From Chitinophaga sp. E66 (lineage in GTDB: Bacteria; Bacteroidota; Bacteroidia; Chitinophagales; Chitinophagaceae), in contig CP079103.1 of assembly GCA_019285755.1 (NCBI GenBank), positions 558,001 through 622,000 of the forward strand: a stretch of 64,000 nucleotides of DNA. The letters run 5' to 3'. The notes beneath the pieces were generated by a model, which worked only from the letters and a program-made list of their open reading frames with translations, was not told the DNA's origin and did not search any database. This document shows, piece by piece, positions 28,274 through 37,318 of the stretch (position 1 is the first letter of the stretch; the number at the start of each line of letters is the position of its first letter). The translations under genes and the position numbers were made by a program.

Positions 28274-29191
28274 ATGCCCGATTTTAACTGGAACGGCGTC
28301 TTCCCGCCATGCTGACCCCTTTACCGCCAACGACCAGGTAGACTGGACATGTGGCGGACCAACCTCGCCGCCCAGCTGGACGCCGGGGTGGATGGCATCA
28401 TCATTGGCGGTTCCTGGGAGAAGCCAGCACCTTTCCAACGAAGAGAAAAAGCAACTCTACTTCAGCGCCAGGGAATACCTGCCTAAAGGGTTCCCCATCA
28501 TCGTCAACGTAGCGGAACAAACCACCGCCGCCGCCACCGCGCTGGCAGCCGATGCGGAAGCCTGGGGCGCCGATGCCCTCATGCTGCTGCCGCCTATGCG
28601 CTATTATGCGGACAACGCGGAAACCCTCGCGTTCTTCAAAGCCGTAGCCGCCGCTACCAGCTTGCCTATCATGTTGTACAACAACCCGGTGGATTACAAG
28701 ATCTTCATCACCCTGGAAATGTTCGAAGCGCTCGCGCCATTTAAGAATATCCAGGCAGTTAAGGAATCCTCGCGGGATGTGATGAATATCACCCGTATGA
28801 TCAACCGCTTCGGCGACCGGTATAAGATCCTCACCGGCGTTGATCCCTCGCCCTCGAAAGCCTCGTGCTCGGCGCGTGCGGCTGGGTGGCAGGGCTCGTG
28901 GACGCCTTCCCAGGGAAACGGTCGCTATCTACCGCCTCGTTAAATCCGGCGATATCGATGCCGCGCTGAAGATCTACCGTTGGTTCATGCCCCTGCTGGA
29001 ACTGGATATTCAACCCAAGCTTGTTCAATATATCAAACTGGCCGCGGTCAGCACCGGTATCTGCACGGAGCACGTACGCGCCCCGGCTGGCGCTCACCGG
29101 CAAAGAACGGGAAACCGTGCAGGCCACGATCGATAAAGCCCTGGCTTCCCGGCCGGTACTGCCTGATTACCTGAGCATCGCCCTGGGCTGA
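28274..29191 (+). CDS. Dihydrodipicolinate synthase-family lyase; probable pyrroline-4-hydroxy-2-carboxylate deaminase (frameshifted)
   Basis: About 305 residues as a class I aldolase barrel: 'LDAGVDGIIIGGSLGEASTLSNEEK' (phosphate/carboxylate loop), 'PIMLYNNPVDYKI' (Tyr in YNNP), 'IQAVKESS' (Schiff-base Lys), 'CGWVAGLVDAFP'. The family includes DapA, N-acetylneuraminate lyase and the hydroxyproline-pathway deaminase. The neighbours (hydroxyproline epimerase and a D-amino-acid oxidase) make the last the best guess: it converts 1-pyrroline-4-hydroxy-2-carboxylate to 2-oxoglutarate semialdehyde and NH3. Breaks lie near 28305, 28420, 28850 and 29085. First gene of the operon behind an AraC-type site. 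Confidence 0.85.
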
Positions 29192-29213
29192 TCTTTCATC
29201 AACCCAAAACACC

Positions 29214-30216
29214 ATGATCGCAAAAACATTCTTCTGCGTTGATGCCCATACCTGCGGCAACCCGGTACGGCTGGTAGCCGGCGGCGGCCCGCACCTCCGG
29301 GGCGGCAATATGAGCGAGAAACGCCAGCACTTCTTACAGGAATTCGACTGGATCCGGACAGGCCTGATGTTCGAACCGCGTGGCCACGATATGATGTCGG
29401 GCAGCATTCTTTACCCGCCCCACGACCCCGCGAACGATGTGGCCGTACTCTTCATCGAAACCAGCGGCTGCCTGCCCATGTGCGGCCACGGTACCATCGG
29501 CACCATCACCATCGCCATCGAGGAAGGGTTGCTGAAGCCTAAAACGCCGGGAATGGTAAGGATGGAAGCGCCGGCAGGCCTCATCCTGATCGACTATATC
29601 AAGGAAGGCAGTAAGGTGAAATCCGTCAAACTCCGCAACGTACCTTCCTACCTCGCCGCCGAAAACCTGCAGGTGGAATGCCCGACCTCGGTACCCTGAC
29701 CTTTGATGTAGCCTATGGCGGCAATTTTTACGCGATTGTTGATCCGCAGCAGAACTTCCGTGGACTGGAACATCATACCGCCGCACAACTCATCGGCTGG
29801 AGCCAGGTGATCCGCAAGCGCATCAACGAGGCCTATACTTTCATTCACCCGCAAGACGCTACGATCAACGGTTGCAGCCACATACAATGGACGGGCGCCC
29901 CGCTGGACCCCGCTTCCTCCGGCCGCAATGCCGTCTTCTATGGCGACAAAGCCATCGACCGATCGCCCTGCGGCACCGGCACCTCCGCACGGATGGCCCA
30001 GTGGCACTCAAAGGGAAACTGCGGCAAGGTGAACCATTCATTCATGAAAGTTTCATCGGCAGCAAGTTCACCGGGAGGGTAGAGGCAGTAACAGAACTGG
30101 CGGGACAAACAGCCATCGTTCCCAGCATAGAAGGCTGGGCCAGGGTTTACGGGTACAATACCATACGGATCGACGAGGGCGACGACCCCTACGCCTTCGG
30201 GTTCCAGGTTATATAA
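29214..30216 (+). CDS. 4-Hydroxyproline epimerase (proline racemase family) (frameshifted)
   Basis: About 334 residues. Both catalytic cysteines of the racemase/epimerase type are present: 'SGCLPMCGHGTIG' and 'DRSPCGTGTSARMA'. Trans-3-hydroxyproline dehydratases replace one of them, so epimerisation is favoured. Also 'FFCVDAHTCGNPVRLVAGG' at the start, as in the hydroxyproline group. It interconverts trans-4-hydroxy-L-proline and cis-4-hydroxy-D-proline without cofactor in the cytosol. Breaks near 29690 and 30045. It lies 22 bp after the lyase gene and 9 bp before the oxidase gene in one operon. Confidence 0.92.
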
Positions 30217-30225
30217 TCAAGGTTT

Positions 30226-31469
30226 ATGGCAGACATCGTCATTATCGGCGGCGGCATCATCGGGCTCTGTTCGGCGTACTATCTCCGGCAGGGCGGCCAC
30301 CGCGTTACCATCGTAGACAAAGGAGACATCACCGGCAATTGTTCTTACGGCAATGCCGGGATGATCGTTCCCAGCCACTTTGTGCCGCTCGCGTCTCCCG
30401 GCATGGTGAGCCAGGGCATCCGCTGGATGTTCGACAGCCGGAGCCCGTTTTATGTGCGGCCATCTCTCAGCCGCCAGCTGATCGGGTGGGGCTTCGGTTC
30501 ATGCGCAACGCAAATATTTCGCATGTCCGGCAATCTGCAGTACCCCTGCGGGACCTTTCTCTGTTGAGCCGGCAGTTGTATACGGAACTATCGGAGCGTT
30601 CCGGTATAGATGCCGGATTGCAGCATAAAGGCATCCTGGCTTTCTATAAAACGGAGAAGGCTGCCGAGGATGAGCTACAACTCGTTGAGGCGGCCGCTGA
30701 GCTCGGCCTGGACATGGGGGTGCTGAACCCGGCCGAATGCAGGGCTTTGCAGCCACAGTTGGAACTGGACGTTTTGGGCGCGGTACATTACCGGTGCGAC
30801 AGTCACCTCACGCCCATGCTGCTCATGTCTTCACTGCAACAGGAGCTCCTGGCCAGCGGGGTCAGCATTCTCCCGCGCCACGAAGTGACGGAGGCGGAAG
30901 TTGCCGGCGGAGCAATAAAAGCGATCACCGCGGGTGGAAAGCGATTCATGGCGGATAAGTTCGTTTTGGCGGCAGGCTCCTGGTCGCCGGCGGTGGCGGC
31001 GAAGCTGGGTATCCGCATATCGCTCATGCCGGGCAAAGGATATTCATTCATGCGGCCCGATCCGGAAGGGATCGTCGGCATCCCGGCATTGCTCTGCGAA
31101 GCGAGGGTCGCCATCACGCCCATGAACGGACAAATCCGCTATGGTGGCACCATGGAACTGGGGCGGATGAACGACAAGGTAAATATGAAACGGGTGGAGG
31201 GGATCGTATCCGCCATCCCGCGGTATTTTCCGGGCCTGCGGGTAGATATGCCGGCACAGGAGGAGGTTTGGTACGGATACCGGCCTTCCTCGCCCGACGG
31301 GTTGCCTTATATCGGCCATTCCAGGCGCTTGCAGAACGTAGTGCTGGCCACGGGCCATGGAATGATGGGGCTGAGCCTTGGGCCGGCAACCGGGCTGCTG
31401 GTCAGTGAATTGGTGGAAGGAAAGTCGCCTTCCATAAGCGTGTCGGCTTTCTCGCCCGACAGGCTGTAG
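30226..31469 (+). CDS. FAD-dependent D-amino-acid / cis-4-hydroxy-D-proline oxidase (dehydrogenase) (frameshifted)
   Basis: About 414 residues of the DAO/glycine-oxidase fold. The N-terminal Rossmann motif 'IIGGGIIGLCSAYYLRQGGHRVTIVDK' binds FAD. The rest reads on after a shift near 30495: 'GILAFYKTEKAAEDELQ', 'VLAAGSWSPAVAAKLGI', 'MPGKGYSFM', 'YIGHSRRLQNVVLATGHGMMGLSLGPATG' (C-terminal FAD motif). In the hydroxyproline pathway it oxidises cis-4-hydroxy-D-proline to 1-pyrroline-4-hydroxy-2-carboxylate, the substrate of the first gene's product. Its position supports this over a general D-amino-acid role. Confidence 0.88.
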
Positions 31470-31475
31470 CTCCAA

Positions 31476-31509
31476 ACGGATATTGATCTCTTTTGACCGG
31501 ATTTTAACC
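31476..31509 (-). promoter_or_regulatory. Inverted copy of the AraC-type half-site pair
   Basis: ACGGATATTGATC (31476-31488) and CCGGATTTTAACC (31497-31509) are 21 bp apart and are the reverse complements of the 28194/28215 motif (11 of 13 matching in each case against GGTTAATATCCGT). They lie 64 bp before the AraC ATG, so autoregulation is likely. Confidence 0.65.
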
Positions 31510-31572
31510 AGGCGCAACCTTGGGGAGGGGATTCGGGGTAAAAACCGTATATTCAGGAATGCGCCTACGGTT

Positions 31573-32465
31573 ATGAAAGTCCTCCCATTTACCATATTAT
31601 ACCCAGACCATAAAAGTGTAATCGCCGAGCAGATCGAGCAGCCGCATTTTTACCCGTACCTCCACCGGCACGATGAGTACCAGCTCACACTCGTGGAACG
31701 TGGAGAGGGGATGCTGCTGGCCGGCAATAATATGCACACCTTTAAAGCAGGCGATATCTTTCTCATCGGCAGCAACCTGCCGCACCTATTCAAAAGCAAT
31801 CCGGAATATTTCCAGGGCCGGGCGGACATTTCCATCAGGGCTTGTTCCCTTTATTTCAACATTCACCAGATGGGCGGGCTTTTCAACCTGCCGGAGATGA
31901 AAAAGCTGAAGTCGTCATTGCTGGCGGCGCAGCATGGCTTTAAGACGGACATCAACAGGTGGCAGTCGTTGCCAGTACATATGCAGGCCGTAAACCAGGC
32001 GGAGGGGCCGGATGCATTACAACGTTTCCTGGATGTGCTGACGGACCTGCCGGTGATCCGGGAGACGGAAGCTTTGTGCCCGGCAGACTATGCCGCCAAT
32101 CTATCGGAAAGCGAAGGCATGCGGTTGAGCAATGTCCTTGGTTTTATCATGCAGCGTTTTCATACGCAGGTGAGCCTGGATGAAGCGGCCGCGCTCGCGT
32201 TCATGACGCCGCAGGCGTTTTGCCGGTACTTCAAAAGCATACGGGCCGCAGCTTTGTTACGTTCCTGAACGAGGTGCGGATCAACGAGGCCTGCAAATGC
32301 CTAACCCATGCCGAGCGGCCGGAAGGAATTTCTGAAGCGGCGTATAAGGCGGGGTTCAATAGCCTCACGAATTTCAACAGGGTGTTTAAAAGTGTGAAGG
32401 GTCGTTCGCCCAGGGCATGGCTTGCCGAATACAGACCGCTTAGTTTGTACCAGGATACCGTATAA
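31573..32465 (+). CDS. AraC-family regulator of the hydroxyproline cluster (frameshifted)
   Basis: About 297 residues from ATG 31573. The N-terminal cupin-like sensor ('YPYLHRHDEYQLTLVERGEGMLLAGNNMHTFKAGDIFLIGSNLPHLFKS') precedes a double HTH ('VSLDEAAALAFMTPQAFCRYFKKHTGRSF', 'ISEAAYKAGFNSLTNFNRVFKSVKGRSPRAW'). One break lies near 32238 in AAAAGCATA. It follows the oxidase gene by 104 bp, and that gap holds a pair of half-sites also found before the first gene of the operon. It likely activates hydroxyproline catabolism in response to the substrate or an intermediate (inference). Confidence 0.9.
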
Positions 32466-32486
32466 GGTTGTAATTTTCCGCCATTC

Positions 32487-33042
32487 ATGAACATTTCTCA
32501 GAAAATACTTGAAGCCCGCAAGCAACAAGGCCTTACCAGGAGCAACTGGCGGAGCGGGCAAACGTCACCGTCCGCACGATTCAACGGATCGAAAGCGGAG
32601 ACAGTATCCCCGGGCCTATACGCTTAAAACTTTGGCGGAAGCACTTGGCACCAGCTACGAAACACTTACGGAAGCCGGCAGCGATAACCAGGTAAGCCCA
32701 AATGCGGAGGACGAAAAGCACCTCCTGAAAATGATGTGCCTGTCCTGTTTCAGTTACCTGGTTATTCCATGGTTTCATTTCCTGCTTCCGGCTTACCTGT
32801 TACGGAAGTCCGGGATCTCCCATCCCGTGCATACCCGTTTCGCCAGGCGGGTGGTGATGCAACAAGTGAACTGGGTCATCGTGTTGAATGGTACCATGTT
32901 GCTGACGCTGGGGTATAACCTGGTGGTGGCAAACTGGTTCGAAAGGGCTTTTCTGCTGAACTACCTCTGGCCTTTCTTTATATTGTATGGGGTGAACGCC
33001 GTGTTGATTCTCCGGAATCTCCGGCGTGTGAGGGCATTGTAA
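32487..33042 (+). CDS. XRE-type HTH regulator fused to membrane domain (frameshifted)
   Basis: About 185 residues. The N-terminal Cro/CI-like HTH 'ISQKILEARKQQGLTQEQLAERANVTVRTIQRIESGDSIPRAYTLKTLAEALGTSYETL' must be assembled over shifts near 32536 and 32605. After a linker come two or three TM helices ('YLVIPWFHFLLPAYLLRKSG', 'NWVIVLNGTMLLTLGYNLVV', 'YLWPFFILYGVNAVLIL'). Membrane-bound XRE proteins of this layout are frequent in Bacteroidota, with DUF4870-type helices. A regulatory role coupled to envelope state is inferred; targets unknown. The three 11-bp repeats downstream (33060-33092) could be its sites. Confidence 0.8.
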
Positions 33043-33059
33043 CACGCTGGTTTACAATA

Positions 33060-33092
33060 AATGTCGGGTCAATGTCGGGTGAAAGTCGGCTG
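33060..33092 (+). repeat. Three tandem 11-bp repeats
   Basis: AATGTCGGGTC (33060-33070), AATGTCGGGTG (33071-33081) and AAAGTCGGCTG (33082-33092) sit head to tail between the XRE gene and the retropepsin-like gene. One repeat per helical turn suggests stacked protein binding on one DNA face. Confidence 0.7.
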
Positions 33093-33132
33093 AGGCGACG
33101 CAGAGTATGGATAGGTTTGCGGAAAAAGAATT

Positions 33133-34046
33133 ATGCGAAAACTGATATGGATGACCGGCCTGGTGATCCTCTCTTTTCAGACGCTGACCGCGCAAACTTT
33201 CATGTTCCCGGCAAACAGCTCCTTCCCTTTCCGCTGGCAGGGCGATTCAGTAAGCACCCAATGGGAACCACATACTGCGATGCTCATCCCCGTCACGTTA
33301 CCCCGCTGCCCCGTACCTTTTACATGCAATTCGACCTCGGCGCCCCGAATCCTTCATTTACCGTAACAAACTCGATGCTATCCGTTCAAGTTACCCGGAG
33401 GCGGTACCTCAACCCGCAGCAGATGGCTTGCTGCGCGATATAACCTTCAGGATAGGAGAAGCGCCTGTTCGCGCCAGCACCCTGACTATCAAACAATTCG
33501 ACTCAACCATCCTCAACTGGCAGGATAGCCTGGAGATAATCGGCACTCTTGGCGCCGACCTGATCGACGGCCATGTGGCCATCATCAATTACCCGAAGCA
33601 GCAAATCACCCTAACCACCTCCGCCCCGGATAGCCTGCAGCTCTCTTCCTTCATTTTCGCCCAGAAGAGGATTCTCCTCCCTGCCGAGGTTAACGGCGCA
33701 GCGACACTCCTTTTCTTCGATTCCGGTTCCAGCATGTTCGAACTGCTGACCAACCGGGTGACGGCCCGGCAAATGGCTCAGCCCGGCGCTCAGGCAACCC
33801 GGTACCCCGCCAACTCCTGGGGCCGGCAGCTGACTGCCAATACCATTCCAGCCAGCGGTAGCATCCGGCTGGGAGGGCAGGCCCTCCGCTGAGAGCCGTC
33901 ACCTTTATGGAAGGCGTAGATCCCAACCAGGTGGCTTTTATGACAAAACTGGGAATCGGGGCATGATCGGAAATAAGCTGCTACTTCAGCACACTTTAGT
34001 ACTGGATACCAGAAGGTTACAGTTTGCGTTGATCGCGGAGCCTTGA
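33133..34046 (+). CDS. Secreted retropepsin-like aspartyl protease family protein (frameshifted)
   Basis: About 304 residues. Signal peptide 'MTGLVILSFQTLTAQ'. Two similar lobes: 'PRTFYMQFDLGAPNPSF' and 'GATLLFFDSGSSMFELLTN' (FDSGSS is the D-S/T-G motif; the first lobe has FDLGAP, lacking the Thr/Ser-Gly), plus 'IIGTLGADLIDGHVAIINYPKQQI' as in Bacteroidota aspartyl-protease-like exported proteins. Breaks near 33295, 33890 and 33957, where a GGGG run is one base short. The lone good DSG makes proteolytic activity uncertain; binding only is possible. A TAGGTTTG box at 33112-33119 lies close to the ATG. Confidence 0.7.
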
Positions 34047-34296
34047 TCCCATGGCCGTTATCCGGGCATGATAATGGGACGCTTACGGGAAAGTAAAGTT
34101 ATAGTGGAACTGTAGAGCGACTTCCCCGACCATGTAGCCGAGGCTGTCAGTAAGGAAGTACCGGGAGTGAATGTCCATCGTCAGGGTATGCGGCCCTCTG
34201 CGATCAGCCGGACAGAGCCTTTGCGGTACTCGGGAATCTCCGCTAAACGTCCGTTAGTCACCTGTTAAACAACCTCTTGTCGGCGTCGCATCTGCT

Positions 34297-34351
34297 ATAT
34301 ATCCTACCTATATCCTACCTATATCTTACCTATGTTCTACCTATATCCTAC
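34297..34351 (+). repeat. Five tandem 11-bp repeats, consensus CTATATCCTAC
   Basis: Units at 34297-34307 (one mismatch), 34308-34318, 34319-34329 (one mismatch), 34330-34340 (two mismatches) and 34341-34351. The last two units and a little more form the left arm of the inverted repeat. Confidence 0.85.
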
Positions 34352-34384
34352 CCTTAAAGGGGTAGGATATAGGTAGAACATAGG
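34329..34384. repeat. Perfect 25-bp inverted repeat (hairpin), loop 6 nt
   Basis: 34329-34353 is the exact reverse complement of 34360-34384; the loop is 34354-34359 (TTAAAG). No T-run follows, so it does not look like an ordinary terminator, although it could end transcripts from both sides. Confidence 0.85.
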
Positions 34385-34487
34385 CAGGTTAATCCTGGAA
34401 TATACTACCGATATCCGGCAGACGTGAAGGAGAGTTGCAGGTATTTAGGGGCAGACTAGGCGCCTGTTAGCCCATAATTAGCAGGAT

Positions 34488-35037
34488 TTAATGTAAAGTT
34501 CTCAGCGTAATGGAGTACCGGTCTTCTCTGACCGGGGCTATGCTGTGCTGCCAGGCGCTGCGTACCTCGCCCTCCATGACATACAACGACCGCCGCTCAA
34601 CCGGGAAGGAGAGCACTGGCTTGCGGGCGTCAAACTGGCGCAGTTTGAACTGGCAGTCGGACAGGAGGAGACGCCAGCGATAACCCTGAACGGCGAGGCG
34701 TCCCGGTGCCAGTTAATGACCGAACCAGCAGGGTAATGGGTGACCAGTAATTCCTTAAAGTCTGGATGCAGGCCGGTCATTCCACCTGCTTTCGCGATGA
34801 GCCCGTTGAAAGACGGGGGATGGGGAGGCCTTTGGTTAATTGCCCGCTGTCGAAGTGGAAGTCGTAGCCAAAGCTGGCCGTGCGGCGTTTGGCTTTGTAA
34901 CCTTCATAAGAGAAGGCATCCAGTTCCACCGCGCGGGCGGCTTCCAGTAATGCGGCCTCTTCTTCCATAGTAAGGAATTCCGGGTAGTAATAAAAGCCGG
35001 ATGGGTAGGAGGGCGGTATGTCGAAAAGCAACGCCAT
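34488..35037 (-). CDS. AlkB-type Fe(II)/2-oxoglutarate dioxygenase (frameshifted)
   Basis: About 184 residues from ATG 35037 (MALLFDIPPSYPSGFYYYPEFLT); an in-frame ATG at 35064 is the alternative. Segments: 'YKAKRRTASFGYDFHFDSGQ', 'HPDFKELLVTHYPAGSVINWHRDAPPFRVIAGVSLLSDC' (HxD iron ligands and the 2OG site) and the end 'VRSAWQHSIAPVREDRYSITLRTL' (distal His and the RxxxxxR signature). It removes alkyl lesions from nucleic-acid bases by oxidative demethylation. Breaks lie near 34775, 34690 and 34560. Confidence 0.88.
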
Positions 35038-35077
35038 GATTTGTGCGGGCGAATCGCGTGCCAACCCAACAGCCTTA

Positions 35078-35329
35078 TCAGGTAGCTTTTCCCTTCAGTT
35101 CCCAGTGATCTTTAATCACCTTTCCACTTCGATCATATTTAAGCGTGCGGGCGTATCGTTCACCTTTTATAGCGCCGTTCGCATTTCGCTTCCCGATAAA
35201 GAGAAGGACGGCATTGCCCAGTTCGTTGGTTTTGATGGAAAGGTCCAATCCACGGAAGGTCGATTCCACCATTGCGGATGGCAAATAGGGTTGTCCTAGT
35301 TTTCTGATCAGCGTTTCGTTCAGTTTCAT
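35078..35329 (-). CDS. Conserved small protein of unknown function
   Basis: An intact 83-residue basic protein: 'MKLNETLIRKLGQPYLPSAMVESTFRGLDLSIKTNELGNAVLLFIGKR...GERYARTLKYDRSGKVIKDHWELKGKAT'. No signal or TM segment. It is likely a small single-domain cytosolic protein of the kind conserved across Chitinophagaceae. It may share a transcript with alkB (40-bp gap). Confidence 0.7.
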   Translation of the reverse strand: MKLNETLIRKLGQPYLPSAMVESTFRGLDLSIKTNELGNAVLLFIGKRNANGAIKGERYARTLKYDRSGKVIKDHWELKGKAT

Positions 35330-35364
35330 CTGTCGGGTTTACCATATCATCATCAATACGCGGG

Positions 35365-35388
35365 CCGGGATTTTTCGCGAAATCCCGG
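35365..35388. repeat. Small hairpin CCGGGATTT / AAATCCCGG
   Basis: A perfect 9-bp stem (35365-35373 with 35380-35388) and loop TTCGCG in the divergent gap between the 83-residue gene and the OmpA-like gene. It lacks a T-run; its function is unknown. Confidence 0.6.
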
Positions 35389-35504
35389 GGCATCGTGTCA
35401 CATTACTTTCACAGAACATTTCTTCTGTATTGATTGTTAGTTTGATATGTTGAATTTTGAATATGGTACAACCTTTGTAACAGTATGAGTCTTAATCCTT
35501 TTGT

Positions 35505-36399
35505 ATGAAAATAATAGGCATATCTACGGCGGTCGTTGCGATCGCCATCTTCGGCAGCAGTTGCGTCAGCAACAGAAGTTCGCCGCATTGCAGGGCACGT
35601 ACGGCGAATTACAGAACGACTACAAGGCATTGAACGACAAGTATCAGGATTGTCAACGTGAGATGTCGGGTTCTTCTACCCGGGTACGCAGCCTGGAAGA
35701 GCAGATCGCGCAGCAGCGCGCCGGCCTCCGGTCGCTGCAGGACGCATTGAATAAATGTCTCAACTCCACCAGTCAGGGTAATGTGAATATCTCCAAGCTG
35801 GTAGACGAGATCAATGCTTCCAACCGCTATATCCAGCAGCTGGTGAATTCCAAGAACAAGAGCGATTCTCTGAATATGGTGCTCACCAACAACCTGACCC
35901 GCTCCCTCAGCCGCGAAGAGCTCAGCGATGTGGACGTGCAGGTGCTGAAAGGCGTTGTATACATCTCCCTGTCGGATAAGATGCTGTACCGCTCCGGTAG
36001 CTACGAGATCTCTCCGCCGCGGGCGAAACCCTCAGCAAGATCGCCAAGATCATCAAAGACTACAAAGAGTACGACGTGCTGATCGAGGGTAACACCGATA
36101 ACGTGCCCATCAATCAGAAAAACATACGCAATAACTGGGACCTCAGTGCCCTGCGTGCTTCCTCCGTGGTGCAGGCGCTCCAGACCCAATACAGCGTAGA
36201 TCCCAAGCGCCTTACTGCCGGTGGCCGTGGCGAGTACAACCCGATTGCGTCTAACGACTCCGAAGAAGGCCGTAACCGCAACCGCCGTACCCAGATCATC
36301 ATCACGCCGAAACTCGACCAGTTCATGGAGCTGATCGACAAGGCGCCGGAGAAATCGGATTCCATTTCACCGGCGGGAACTCCTGTTCCGGGTGCGTAA
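35505..36399 (+). CDS. OmpA-family lipoprotein, peptidoglycan-binding (frameshifted)
   Basis: About 297 residues. The lipobox in 'VVAIAIFGSSCVSN' is followed by a long coiled coil ('LQGTYGELQNDYKALNDKYQDCQREM', 'VRSLEEQIAQQRAGLRSLQDALNKC') and an OmpA C-like domain ('LIEGNTDNVPI', 'NWDLSALRASSVVQALQTQYSVDPKRLTAGGRGEYNPIASNDSEEGRNRNRRTQIIITPK') with the conserved D and R that hold diaminopimelate. It anchors the outer membrane to the wall. Breaks near 35570 and 36018. Single-gene unit followed by a terminator. Confidence 0.92.
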
Positions 36400-36425
36400 C
36401 AACACAAAGCTAGCATTATACAGGA

Positions 36426-36458
36426 CTGACGCCCCTCCCCGGAGGCGTCAGTTTTTTT
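36426..36458 (+). terminator. Rho-independent terminator
   Basis: CTGACGCC / GGCGTCAG stem (36426-36433 with 36444-36451), GC-rich loop, T7 tail, just after the OmpA-like gene. Confidence 0.85.
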
Positions 36459-36687
36459 ATCCTTTGATTATTCAGATTATTTTTACGAAGTTCGTAAGCG
36501 GAAGGGCTGATGACGATACCTCCCTCCATGAATTCCACAATCCGGCTATTATCTGTTAAGTTAGTATGAACAAAATGCCGGTAAGTCAACCAGATAACGT
36601 GTAATTGCTACCTTCATTGTTAATTTCGATGACGCACATCTAAGGGCGCTTCCGCATAAGTGAATTGGGTAGCCAATAAATCGCAAT

Positions 36688-37253
36688 ATGGACACGCAAA
36701 AAGCAGTGGCATTACAATCCGGGGATTACGGGGCATTTGGGGATGTCTTCGAAGCTTACTGGGAGAAAGTGTTCTCTTACCTGTCGAAAAAGACCAACAG
36801 CACCGAGGTAGCTAAAGACCTTACACAGCTTGTTTTTATTAAGTTATGGAAGTACAGGAGGGCATATCCATAGATATACCCATCAACGAACAGATTTTCC
36901 GCAAAACAAAACAGGTATTTATTGACTGGCTCCGGCAGGAAACCCGCCGCAGGCAGCATATTACTGATTCCGTAGAGATATCGGACCTGCAGGTAGCCGG
37001 CCCGGGCCATGATCGCCTGGAAATGAGGAATGACGTGGCTAACGCCATTAGGTCGCTCCCTCCTAAACGCAAGGAAATATTCGAGCTCCGCCATATTTAT
37101 GGCTATTCTTATAAGGAAATCGCCGAATTGCTGGGCATTTCCACCAAAACGGTCGACAGCCAACTGACAAAAGCCAACTTGCAACTCCGCAAGATCCTGC
37201 AGACTGCTATTTTTGCCGCCATCGTTCAGGACGTCATCAGCCAGGTAAATTAA
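36688..37253 (+). CDS. ECF-type RNA polymerase sigma factor (frameshifted)
   Basis: About 188 residues: region 2 'YGAFGDVFEAYWEKVFSYLSKKTNSTEVAKDLTQLVFIKLWKYR', then region 4 'VANAIRSLPPKRKEIFELRHIYGYSYKEIAELLGISTKTVDSQLTKANLQLRKIL'. One shift near 36855 within a KYRR/EVQEG junction. It sits directly before a FecR anti-sigma gene and a SusCD pair, the classical Bacteroidota arrangement in which substrate import through SusC releases the sigma factor. Confidence 0.92.
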
Positions 37254-37318
37254 TTTTTAGGCCCGATAGGGAATTATCTATGCCACAGCGTACTTAATGA
37301 TGTAGCTATTGCCAGGTT

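Larger units (their letters stand above)
34047..34487. other. 441-bp intergenic region with tandem repeats and a large hairpin
   Basis: No coding region is seen. It contains the 11-bp tandem repeats (34297-34351) and the 25-bp perfect inverted repeat (34329-34384). The flanking sequence (34047-34290) may hold decayed remnants of a small minus-strand gene but shows no open frame. Confidence 0.5.

Noticed and set aside
29214-30216. Proline racemase or trans-3-hydroxyproline dehydratase
   Set aside because: Both catalytic Cys are present, which argues against the dehydratase; the operon context favours 4-hydroxyproline over proline.
34297-34384. CRISPR array
   Set aside because: Units are 11 bp without spacers and lead into a hairpin; no cas genes in the window.
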